Source of the DNA: Rhexocercosporidium sp. MPI-PUGE-AT-0058
Taxonomy: Eukaryota > Ascomycota > Leotiomycetes > Helotiales
DNA: 64,000 nucleotides
Direction: 5' to 3'
NCBI GenBank assembly: GCA_020746875.1
Contig: JAGTJL010000043.1
Span: forward strand, 80,284 to 144,283
In this document: positions 1-10,200 of the stretch, in pieces
Layout of the letters: each line of letters begins with the position of its first letter
How positions within the stretch are numbered: position 1 is the stretch's first letter
Notes under the pieces: generated by a model
The model's database searches: none
What the model saw: only the letters and a program-made list of their open reading frames with translations
Told to the model about the DNA's origin: nothing
Position numbers and translations under genes: made by a program

Positions 1-331
1 TGAACATGTTGTCAGATGTAGAGGTTCTTCCATTCTTCGTCAGAGTTATCAAGATTTATATGTAACTTGGGAGTTGCAGCTTACAATATCTATACACTGA
101 AAGAATGTAGAGTAAATAATGTACTCTAAACCCGGGAATACAATGCCTCAATCTCTAGAACGTCGTGACTTTGGCGTTGAATGGTGCAGTCGTTCGACGG
201 CTGGGGATTTTTGACTCTGATCGCGAGTTGAGCTTCTATGCTAGGATAAAGTGTTATAAGTGACGCCGATTTCGAATCCTGTCATGCTGGCTCAGCAATT
301 CAAGATTCACTAAGACTCCTTCGCTCTGAGG
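1..331. other. Intergenic sequence, no gene seen
   Basis: Base composition is ordinary, unlike the AT-rich blocks further on, and there is no long open frame. I recognise no repeat or RNA gene here. It lies upstream of the possible patatin fragment on the plus strand and downstream of the NLR-like gene on the minus strand. Confidence 0.5.
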
Positions 332-435
332 ATGCCAGACAGAGATCTCCACCTACTCGCACTCGATGGCGGTGAGTGAGATGATTCTTATATACTTTTT
401 TAAATCGGGATTTTGAAGAGTGCTTTTCTTTCCAG
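332..435 (+). pseudogene. Possible N-terminal scrap of a patatin-like phospholipase, exon plus intron
   Basis: An ATG at 332 opens a short frame reading MPDRDLHLLALDGG. This matches the opening signature of patatin-like lipases (hydrophobic-LDGGG-xRG, the oxyanion-loop motif). It is followed at once by a good fungal intron: GTGAGT at 372 to a pyrimidine-rich TTTCCAG ending at 435 (64 nt). The sequence after the intron does not continue the family (no VRGLS) and stops within ten codons, so if this is patatin it is only a fragment. Patatin domains are known N-terminal effector domains of some fungal NLR proteins, and an NLR-like gene lies next door on the other strand. That link is an inference. 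A chance match over 14 residues is a real alternative. Confidence 0.33.
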
Positions 436-673
436 GTTGTTGGTTTCTACTCTTCCGTTGAGACTTGCCTTCCATCCGCATACGAAAGCTTTAAATTTGA
501 ATCTATCTCTTTTTCTTTTTACAGGTCTAAGACTTTAGCGTCAAGAAAGAAATTACACGACAGTTTTGACTAGTCGGACCTGAACAATATTCCTCGTTTC
601 CAAACAAGGTTAAGATGATTGGGTGCTTACTGCATCCACAATATCTCCCCATGGAAATACCATGTCAATACTA

Positions 674-3542
674 AAACTATGCAGAACGCTGAGAAACCAG
701 AGTTAGCCTCTCAAAACGTCTTTACGGCCTACCGTGGACTCTTACATTTCCGAATTGCCTCTCCCATAGTGTCAGCATGGCGTCTATGGATACCTGGTAT
801 TCGTGACTCAGAACTCCTACTCGCAAGTCTTTAACTAAAGTGGCAGCCGAAATAAGATATCTCTTTGCTTCAACTGGATCAATTTCGTCCTCGGGGTCGC
901 CTTCTTTTTTGGAACCAAGCATATATGCTACGCCAAGCTTCAGGTGTTGGATTGCTCCTCAGTATCGGGTGTTTGCGTTGCCTCGTCGGACTTTGTAATA
1001 TTCGAGTTTCTAGTTAATTCTTTGATTCTCGTATCATGCATAACGGCTTGCTCTATGTCATTCTCTTGCAACGCAGAATCAAAAAGCTCATTTATTATCT
1101 CGATCTCTCTTGAGATATCACCATGAACTGAGCTCAAAAGCGACATGAGCTCGGCTCGGGGGCTTTCTCCTGAGGAGACACGGAGTCGAGAAGAGCCTGA
1201 TGGAATGGCTATGGAAGCACCTGGAAGTATGGCTTGCAAGAATTTGTATTCAGTGCTTGCAGATACCTCGGTATTGTTATGTGCCTCCAACAATGCATTG
1301 TAGAAGGATCTCACTTCGGGAAATTGCGAGCACATTTGTGAATCCGTCAACATTTCCTCAAGAGACTTTGTAACCTGGTCAAGAGTCTCTGTTACCCCTT
1401 CGGGAGGCAGTGATCCGTAGCTTCGTTGTGAGATTTGCAGCATCAGCAATGCAAATCTTGCACCCTCCACAGTAGCGCGTAGACCATCTTCGGGCAAAGG
1501 TCCAAGGTCCTCTGCAATTATATCACCGATGCGAGACTGCATATCTGAGGGCGGAAGTCTCGTGTAAAACAGCTCGTAGCATCTCATGACATAGAGACCA
1601 AGGGTGAGATCACCACTTGGCTCGGTGTCTCCGAGGAGACGCTTTAGGATGGAAACACTTCGTGGCCAGTGCCTTTGGTGAAACGGAGTCCAATCCCTAC
1701 GCTTCAGTCTCAATCCTCGTGCTAGGGAGATAGCCAGGAATTGTGCGGCCATCTTCGTGCGTGTTGACTGATCGCGAGGGGGGTGCCAATTTTGATCTTC
1801 AAGAGTCAGATGCTTGTACTGTCGAAACACAGAATCTAATAGTTGCCCATATAGATACTGCGTCTTGATGTCTTCACCAAAAAAAGACTCAGAGATGACA
1901 CGTGGCACGAGAGTGGTAAAGATGGCGAGATCGAGCTCTCTGAATACTTGTGCCGCGTGCATGCAAGCATGGCATTGTATATGTTTTGTCGGTCGGCGCG
2001 GATGGCCGTGGCCATCAAGTGGGGACCACTGGTTGGGCCAGACAAGAAGCCGCCAACTCTTTCCTCATAGAACCTTGCGAAAATGCTTAAAAGGTCTTGG
2101 CAAATTTTATCTGCTTGGCCCTCATTCCGGACGTAGAGCTGCGATCTTAGTATGTGTGGCAAAAGTATGTGTGCCTGATGGTAGCCTTCTTGCTGGGACA
2201 AGCTGCACTTGTCTACGAAGCCAAGGTTCTCGAGAATACTTACAACACGATTGTAAGCCACCGTAATCTTGAGGTAGCTTTCTGCGGGGTTTGTTATGTA
2301 TTTTCCAGACGAGTTTTGCGCAATGCCGGCTGCAGACAATCCTGTGTCAAGAATGCCGGACATGAGCAAATATAACAGATATTTCCCTATATTGAACGGG
2401 ATCGCATTTGTGAAAGGTGCAAGGCTCAAGAGAACCCAATAAGCCAACAGATCATCTTCAAAGAATTCGTCGAGCAGTTTCCTGATGACATGCATTGTGC
2501 CTGAACTCCCGTGTTGCGGAGGAACCAAGTCGGTGCCCGTGATGCTTTTGCCAAGTAGTGTGAGTGGCGTGTTCAATCTCAAGAACTCCGAGAACAGTGA
2601 AGGCGAGGAGTCGAAGTAAGAAAGAAAGGGCAGGTAGAGCTTCATAAAAAGAGGGTTGTTATCGTGGAGCTGTAACAAAGTACTCAAGCCAGTGACATCT
2701 GGGCTTGCTTCGCCCAGCTTAATACCCTGTGACTCAAGCATTGATGTGCCAGCTCGCAGGCATCAGTACTTGATAGAGGGTTTAAAGTAACTGAACCAAG
2801 TTTTCGTCGTAGGACTGGGAAATGTGACAGCAGAAGGAGCCTTCTTCTACCATTATTCGGGAAAGAATTCAGTAGTCTTGTAAACCTCTCGACAAAATTG
2901 ACATCCTCCCACAGCCTGGGTTCCGCATCATCGACAATCGCAATACGACTGAAGTTGTGCAATCTGCAGTTAGACGGCCCGATATCAGTGTTATCAAGAT
3001 CTTGGGCTTGGGGCTCCTGCTCGTCCAACCACTGCTGTACAACATCCCAAATGTTTGGATCCCAGAAATCGAACCATCGACACTCCTCTGCGTAGAAGGA
3101 CTTCTTCCACCAGCTTTCCGCATATTTTACAAAGGCGGTTTTGCCACAACCACGTTTGCCGAGGATGTTGACTGCACCTTTGCTCTCGAGCCTGGTCTCG
3201 AGGTCCAGCAAATCTCCATCCCGCCCAATCATGTCCCGTGCAGCTGCCAAGCCCAATTGAGAATCGTATACGTCTTGCGCAGTCTGCGAATCCAAATCTT
3301 CCATAGCAGTGGTTGGAGGCATTGGAGCGAGGCCAGCATGAAATCCACCTGCATCGGTCCGACAGTAGAGCACTGGGGTTAAGTAGTCCTCCACCTCGAC
3401 TCGAGCGTAGTATTGTCCTCGTCTTTCCAAAGTCATTCTCATATATTCACGGGCTCGGGAGACTGATTCGCAGAATTCTTGGCCTTTGGTGAGGAATTGT
3501 TTGTAAAACGATTGGACAAACAACAGAGCACTGGCAGAGAGG
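674..3542 (-). pseudogene. 5'-truncated CHAT - NB-ARC/STAND NTPase - helical repeat protein (NLR-like), frameshifted
   Basis: Reading runs right to left. The first residues (to about 3370) end in FVQSFYKQFL...Ar...and VEDYLTPVLY, the usual C-terminal edge of a CHAT caspase-like domain; the catalytic His/Cys part would lie upstream and is missing. Next comes a STAND NTPase with Walker A ILGKRGCGKTAF, Walker B RIAIVDDAE, and a later LLLLSHFPVLRR plus LxxLSSTDAxELA segment as in NB-ARC proteins. The rest (about 2740-740) is helical, TPR-like, ending near IQHLKLGVAYM. The frame changes near 2740, 1960 and 925, each time by the same one-base step. A good intron (GTAAGAG at about 743, branch CTAAC, CATAG end, ~69 nt) may carry it to a stop near 674. 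No start codon exists: the open frame runs into the repeat at 3543. NLRs of this kind act in fungal non-self recognition and cell death. This copy is probably dead. Confidence 0.72.
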
Positions 3543-3949
3543 CGATTAAAGCCTTTAAAGGCATTCCGAGTCTTGTGTTTTAGCTTATATATTAATTAGC
3601 GTAATATATTTTCTTTTATATGAAAAATACGCGCCGCGTTCTTTAGTAGCTCTATAAGGTTATTTAGAGCTTAATCTCTTGCTTCTTAAAAGGCTCGATT
3701 ATACCCAGACTTTGTACGATAAATAAAATAGAAGTTACTTAATAGCTCTATAATATTAAAAAAAAACCGATGCGTGCAATTAATGAAGGGGTTAATAGAG
3801 TTGTCACAGTCGCGATTAAAAGTACGCGTTTTTTAGTGGAGATTTACGCTTATCGCTATCTGGGCTGTGACATTTGCTTTCCTGTGACACTTGAATTCCC
3901 TGACTATAAGCGAGAGCTCGCAGAATTACAGGCAGCGCACTGACTATTA
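3543..3949. repeat. ~407-bp dispersed repeat, copy 1 (unclassified)
   Basis: It starts CGATTAAAGCCTTTA and ends GCAGCGCACTGACTATTA. The same unit with the same two ends occurs at 47139-47543. Near its right end both copies carry the near-palindrome GCGAGAGCTCGC. The two copies differ by scattered transitions of RIP type. No terminal inverted repeat or clear target duplication was seen, so class is open (solo LTR, SINE-like, or the end of a larger element). It abuts the cut-off 5' end of the NLR-like gene. Confidence 0.8.
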
Positions 3950-4407
3950 GGCTCCAGGACTACGGACGACAAAATACGAGCAATGAACGCTAGTCTACCA
4001 CGGCACCTGCACTTCCCTCCCTGTCTCCGGCCGGCCCTTCTTTTGCAGGTTCTCTTATTAATATACCTGACAGTAGTACTCTTAATCATTTGTCCATAGC
4101 AACTAATATATAGGCATAGCCTTCCGGTTTCGTCGGGCAACTGGCACCTCTTGCCGTCTGTCCTGGGGTCCTATAACACTAGAATAGGGAGGTTGCCTAC
4201 TAGGGGGAAAACTAACCTATTCAAATCTGCCCTACTAGTTATTAAACCTTGAATTTTCTAGATCTCCTGAACGACTAATCCTCTACTCTCCTATGCATGT
4301 TTTCGTCTCGCAAATAGGTGTCGACATTACTAGGTAATACAGCATACTTACGTTTCTTGCAAATACTTATACGGAATGGATAAATTAGCCTATTTTATAT
4401 GTCCTAC
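3950..4407. other. Unclassified low-GC sequence
   Basis: No convincing coding sequence. The sequence between the 407-bp repeat and the MITE is moderately AT-rich and matches nothing else I could find in the window. Confidence 0.4.
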
Positions 4408-4409
4408 TA

Positions 4410-4865
4410 CAGTAGAACCTTAATATAAGCATAGCATCGGGAACAGTATTTGTATGCTTACAAGAGAGGTATGCTTATGTGAAGGGTGCCAAGACTTAAA
4501 AACCTAAGGGGGTCATAGCCTATCAGCCGCTGTAATTTTAGGCGCTCGAATGTTATAGTTTCTAAATTAAGTAATTAGTTGAATGTTAATTAGATTTAGT
4601 TTTAGGCTGTTGGTTACTATAATTATATGGTCTAGGTCCTTGTAAATATAGGCTTTTAACTACTAATCTCACGTTATCTGACTTATTTATAAGCATATCA
4701 AGGTAAAAATTAGGTATGTATTATAGATCAGGACCCTATTTATCTAAGCATATTCTTTTTAGCGGGGCATGCTTATTTGGCTCACTTAAAAAAACGGGAC
4801 CCAAGACTTGATGCTTATTGGTCAGGTATGCTTATCTACAGGATGCTTATATAGAGGTTCTACTG
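4410..4865. mobile_element. Pogo/Tc1-type MITE, 456 bp
   Basis: The ends are CAGTAGAACC at 4410 and GGTTCTACTG ending at 4865, an exact inverted repeat that continues imperfectly as (TC)TATATAAGCAT. Both ends are flanked by TA (4408-4409 and 4866-4867), the target duplication of the Tc1/mariner/pogo superfamily, and the CAGT start fits pogo/Tigger TIRs. The decamer-like motif TATGCTTAT / ATAAGCATA occurs many times inside in both orientations (for example about 4425, 4455, 4470, 4690, 4745, 4770, 4810, 4825, 4845), which looks like subterminal transposase-binding sites. It has no coding capacity, so it would have depended on a transposase elsewhere. Confidence 0.85.
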
Positions 4866-4979
4866 TATACGAACTACTAAGTTAGCGAGACCCCAAGGAC
4901 AATTGATGCCATCGCGTAACTGTGGCTGGTACAGTAACCGGGGAAATTGCAGATATCGTTGTCGAGAATGACGGTTTAG

Positions 4980-5404
4980 CGGGGCGATTCCAGGAGGTCA
5001 AAGTGTTCTCATTGTGGGAAGACTAACCACAACTCTAATTCGTGCTGGCAATGGCTAGGTACCGAGGGAGGGAGGAGGTACCACGAGAACAAGGCGAAGG
5101 AGCTAGGTGATAAGGGCAAGGCCAAAACCAGCGAGCAGGCTCGTATGATCGTCGAACATGATTCTGACCAAGAGACCGCCTGGTACGTTGACGGATCATC
5201 GAGCACCAAGGACGATAAGTGGTATTTGGACACCTGCGCAAGCTCTGATATGACTTTCAACCGCAACGTCTTCATTTCACTAGACGCCACGAAACAGATC
5301 GATCTCGAGGTAGCTGAAGGCACTATAATCAGGAGTGCAGGAAGAGGCACGATTTCAGTGCTCATTGGGGACCGAAAGTTGAAGTTGACGGACGTACACT
5401 ACAT
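4980..5404 (+). pseudogene. Copia-type gag zinc knuckle and protease fragment
   Basis: In one uninterrupted frame there is a CCHC zinc knuckle (5004-5045: C-SH-C-GKTN-H-NSNS-C, the exact CX2CX4HX4C spacing), a basic linker, then WYLDTCASSDMTFNR at about 5220-5265. The last corresponds to the Ty1/Copia protease active site (consensus D-S/T-G-A-S-S-H-M), with Gly replaced by Cys. An in-frame TAG at 4977 precedes it and no integrase follows: the frame switches at about 5405 into a different element. This is a scrap of a Copia gag-pol polyprotein, not an active protease. Confidence 0.75.
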
Positions 5405-6371
5405 GCCAACTCCCACTGCCAATGCCTCTTCACCACCATCGCCTCCTTCATCTCCACCGCCGTCTATCGCACCTGGACAGATTCCAGGTATTGGACTCGA
5501 CCTGAGTCGAGTTGTTATCCCGGAGATCAAGGAAGGGAACGCGGGGACGGTGCGCAGGCGGGTGAACGAGGCTCTCAAAAAGAAGGGTATAACCTGTTTG
5601 GGAGTCAATTCAAAGGGGAACGGTCGTTATCGGCTTCTCTTTCATAGCAACGATGTCGATAAGGTACGGAGGGACGACATTTAGCTTAGAACATACTTTA
5701 ATAGGGGAACGCTGTACGGAGAGCAGTTGTATCCCCATGTGTTGAAGTGGGGCTCCGGTTAGTGCGTATTGCTTTTTATGGGGTAGAACTTCTAATACTC
5801 TTCTATATAATCGTCGCTTGCCCACCCTCTTAGAAGGGTATGCTTAATCAAGGTAATTATCAAATCATACTTATTTTTAATACCGCGAGGGTCGATAGGG
5901 TATATCACGAGGTAGCCACGGACGAGGTTGGCTCTACTCTCTTCGGCCGGTTAGACGGGGTCAAGGTTCATAAGATGCGGTGGCTCGAGAATATGTCTGT
6001 GGGTAAGGAGTATCGCTCGATGGTAGTATATCTAAATACTAAGAGGAAGTTGAAGACTCCTTGTGAAGATGACTATTACTATAGCCAACGGAGAGTGTGC
6101 ATACACTCGCCTATTCGTTATAAGCCGTCAACCTACGCGGTGCTATCGCTGTCACCTTTATAGCCATCTACATTACCATTACCAAGCGCCAGATCCAGTC
6201 TGTGGACAGTATGCACTCCCAAGGCACACGGCATCGGCATGCACCTCGACAACCTTTAAGTGCGCGGCGTATAATAGAAAGAGCGCCCACAAGGCAACGG
6301 ATTCGAGGTGTCCAGTATATCGACGGGAGCCTGCTAAGTTACGACTATTACTATTACATTCATACAACTAA
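5405..6371 (+). pseudogene. LINE (Tad1-like) ORF1 remnant with degenerate zinc knuckles
   Basis: Immediately after the Copia protease the same frame continues with a proline/serine linker and then VRRRVNEALKKKGI...GRYRLLFHS...VDKVR, typical of the RNA-binding ORF1 of Tad1/I-like non-LTR retrotransposons. After a stop at 5682 and a further frame break the homology resumes: GKEYRSMVVYLNTK (about 6000-6050) and a three-knuckle cluster at about 6130-6310 (RCYRC...PVCGQY..RHTASAC...KCAAYNRKSAHKATDSRCPVY, quoted in parts). Several zinc-binding Cys/His are Tyr, as expected from C-to-T or G-to-A RIP changes. No reverse transcriptase ORF2 follows before 6640. It is a dead fragment. Confidence 0.72.
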
Positions 6372-6640
6372 CGCTATCTATTCTAGCCTATTTCAATCCA
6401 GCACAATCTCTCTACCTGCCGCACGTGGTTGCCCGCGTTTAGGTAAGTTAGCTATTTCTGACGATTATACGACGTTATACTTTTCATCAATTGCGATAGA
6501 AGAGAGTGGTCTTAGGCCTTAGTCACGGGCTCCGGAATTAGGATAAGGTAGGCGAAGTTAAGTATGAGGGATAGAGAACGCTATAGAGAACAAACATTAG
6601 ATTGCTACGGGTTTGATTATATAAGGCTCAGCACCGAGTT
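6372..6640. other. Unassigned sequence left of the hAT element
   Basis: The LINE ORF1 frame peters out after 6371. No endonuclease or reverse transcriptase motif and no gene were recognised before the hAT target site begins at 6641. Confidence 0.4.
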
Positions 6641-6961
6641 TGGACAATCAGAGTGGCCGAAAAGCCAATCAGTCAGCCATCAGCTAAGGATATATCACAG
6701 CTGACTGGCTAATAGTAAAACCCTTAGCTGACCGGTTGACTGAATCGAGCTTATAAGCAGCTGATTAGCTAAGCTTTGACAATATTTGTATGTAAACATC
6801 AAGTGATTTTTGACATTAAGAGTAAAACACTAATTTAAGTATAATAAAGTGTTTTATTAGCTTCGTTTATAATAATATATATAATTCAATATACTCTTAC
6901 TAATAAAAGTTCAAATATCTTTTATTTATTAACTTTATTAGAATTTAATTATATGACAAAC

Positions 6962-7219
6962 TGTGACGATAAGTGCACTTAGGAGCTTCTTAGCGAGTCA
7001 GGGAATCCAGGGGTTTAAAGGTAACTAAGTCATACCGAGTCGGACCAGTACCGGAGGGGTTTCGGAGGAGCTTATATATATAAACTCATACTCCTTTTAC
7101 TCCTTCTTTCTTTCTTAATCTTCTTGTTTTCTTTATATTAGACCTATTAGCTCTCGATAGCCTCAGCTAAAGTACTATTATATACCTCTTACACCGCTCT
7201 CTTAGTTAATGTTATTATA
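6962..7219 (+). repeat. 5' LTR of Gypsy copy 1
   Basis: Begins TGTGACGATAAGTGC and ends TTATTATA, where the second LTR has GTCGTTACA; the difference is RIP-type. A likely promoter/5'-leader segment is the shared block with TATATATATAAACTC at about 7073. Confidence 0.93.
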
Positions 7220-7299
7220 TTAAATAAGAAAATTACTTCCGCTAAAGACGGCTTTACAATACCTTACTAAAGATTCAGTTATTAATATTTCAAAGAGTC

Positions 7300-10200
7300 A
7301 AAATTCTAGAGATTTCTTAATAACTAAAAACTAAGGTTTAATTCAGCACTTCGTAATTAATAACGCCTAAAGTAGTCTTTACTAACTACGCTCTAAATAA
7401 CCCCCTTCACATAGAGGCCGCTATAAACAGATTTTAAGGAAGTGTTTTTATTATATTCAGAACCTTATTATTTAAGTACGAAACCCTCTCTGAATCTGCC
7501 CTAAGTTAAATACTTGTTTTTATTAAGACTTATTATATTTCAATTAATTACTAAAGAACTTATTAAATTAAGTCCTTTAATTACTACGACCTCTTTAAGA
7601 GCACTTCTTAATTTAAAAACACTTGCTGCCTCGCCTCTTAAAACTAACGTCGCTACTTAAAAGAATAAAAGTAAAGCTCGAGACGACACAGATTATAATA
7701 ACCTTAACGTTTTAAAAGGACTCTTTTAAGCCGTTAATAATCGAATTAAAAATTAAGTAAATAAGTAAAGAAAACTCTAATTTAGCCTTACTAAAATTAA
7801 GGCTATATTTATAGTCTTTATTACCCCTCGGCCCAATTTAATACGACTTAACGACGATTCTGAAAAAGACCTTACTCCTTCCGAGCCTTCCGAACTACCT
7901 TAGAGTCGCTTACGAACCCTTACTCCTTTTTTACTTTAATTAATGGAATTTAATAAAAGTTCGCTAAAGAGTTATATCTCTCTTACTCCCGGAGCTTATT
8001 CAGACTTGTTTCGGCTTCTTAAAATCTAACTAACGGAGAAGATTACCTTATTAAATAATAACTTAAACTTTTCGTTTAAATAATAGCGTGCTTTAGTTTA
8101 AAACCGCTTAAAAGTTAACGTTAATTTCTATTCAACGAAAAAAGTTCGTCGTGCTTTTATTTAAGGATTAACTACTAAAACGGTATAATCTTATTTAAAA
8201 CCTTAATACCTTTTGGAAACCTATTCTTTTAAGACCGCTAAAGAGATAATCACACTTTTAAAATCTTACTTCTTAACCGGCCATAAAGTAAACGAGTTCT
8301 GGTTTACTTTCCACGATTTACACATAAACCCTTATTTTAAAAAGACTTTTATTAAGTTTAAAGTAAAATTTTAAAACGCTGCTATTTAAGGTAACGTCGT
8401 CAAGTCAGAATAATTCTTTTATATATAATAAAAGCTCTTTCTTAAGTTATAAAACGAGACTTTTATTATTAAGTTAACTTAAGAGAATAATTATAATAAA
8501 ATGATTTCTTACCTTATCTTATTAAATTTAAAAAACCGCCGGAATTATATACTTAACTTAAATTTCATTTTAACTCGTACCTCAAATATGACCCAAAAGC
8601 CGTCCGGTTTAGGTTAGATTACCTCTTCCGCTTAAACGCTTACTTAAAGAACTACTTTTGCCCGTTAATCTTCTTCTATTTCGTTTTAACGCTCTTTTAC
8701 TTCTTAACGACAATTTATTTCCTTTTTACCGCGCTAAAGCTTTATATATTTAAAGCCTTAGACTTTTATAAATAATAATTTAATTAAATATTATAATTGC
8801 AATAAATTTAATTATTATAAGAGCGACTGCCTTAAGACTCTTAAGGTTTAATTTATAAATAAAGGAATCGAAGAAAAAGGCGTAAAACTAAAAGAAAAGT
8901 AAGAAAAGTTATTAAAAAAATAAATAAAAGAAAACGAAAAAGCCTAAAGAAAAACTCCTTCTTAAGTTTACGTAAATATAATTTATTAAAGTTTAATTTA
9001 AATTCCCTTATAAAAAGAAAGCAATTCTTAATCTCTTATATTATTAATATAAATAAATATAACGTTACATTTTCCGCTTTAATAAATATTAAAGTAAACG
9101 GTTACTTCTTCGTAAATCAGACCCTTTTCGTACGCTTTTTAAAAGCCTTAAGAGTGAAAATTCTACCCTTTTCTTATATTATCTTAATCTGTGGTTTTTA
9201 GAATTCCGTTTAAAGCCACGCTTCTCATTATATACGTTTTTACTTAATAATAGACAGTAAACGTATATATAACTGCCCTTTTATTATACTTAATTTAAGA
9301 AATTAAAATATAATAATTAACGTTAAATAAATAAAACGCTTCCGCGTTAAACTTAATTCGGTTAATAACCGTTTTATATAGCCCTCCGCATACTTATAAA
9401 CTCCCCGTTAAACGAAAAAGCTAATTATATTATTCTTTATTAAAGCTAAAGTAAAAACCACTAATTATTATTAATTAAATACTAACCGGCGTAACTTAAT
9501 TATAAACTAAATTAATCAAAGACGACGATACTACTAATTTATTATTAATTATATATAAGTATTAACGTTATTAAAAAATCCCTTTAAAAAATAAAAGCCA
9601 AAAACAACTCCAGAACCCTTATTATTAAAGCCGGTCGAAAAACCGAAGGCAAAAAAGCCTCGTTTACGACCACGCCGTCGCCCGGAACTTACTACAACTC
9701 CGCAGAGAACTCCCTTTTTTATTTATAAGATTAGCGTAAACGCATTCTATTTTAATATAAAAAGTAAAAATATTAAATTCTTTATAATTAATATTTATAA
9801 AATAAATTAAATCTTATAAAAAAAATATAAAGAAAAGGATTTAAATACCCTCTAAATCGTGGCCGAAAAGCTTCTAAAGTAATATTAACTTCTTAAAAAA
9901 GCATTTTTTAAGATAAAGTCAAACGTTTTATTACCCCATTAATATTACGACTACAAGATTTAACTAAAGGCTTTATTACTTAATTCTTATTCTCCCTTAT
10001 ATTGTCAATTAATAAAGGAATTAAAAATATTAAAAAAATACCTTTTAAAAAACCTTAATAAAAGATTTATTAAAACAAATTAAAATCCTTTCACTTTTTC
10101 CGTCTTTTTTATAAAGAAGAGCAATAAAAGGTTGCGTTTTTATATTAATTACCGTCGTTTAAATACGCTAACGCAGAAAGACTCATACTTTATACTAAAA

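Noticed and set aside
619..834. 71-codon plus-strand open frame
   Set aside because: Antisense to the 3' end and presumed intron of the NLR-like gene; no motif, explained as a shadow.
2684..2745. A 43-nt GT..AG intron explaining the first frame change of the NLR-like gene
   Set aside because: Its length (3n+1) does not give the needed frame and it would remove the conserved ELA helix; a one-base indel fits better.
3904..4140. 78-codon minus-strand frame sharing NSQCAACNSASSRL with a frame at 47450-47713
   Set aside because: The shared residues come only from translating the end of the 407-bp repeat; the remainder of the two frames is unrelated, so it is not a conserved protein.
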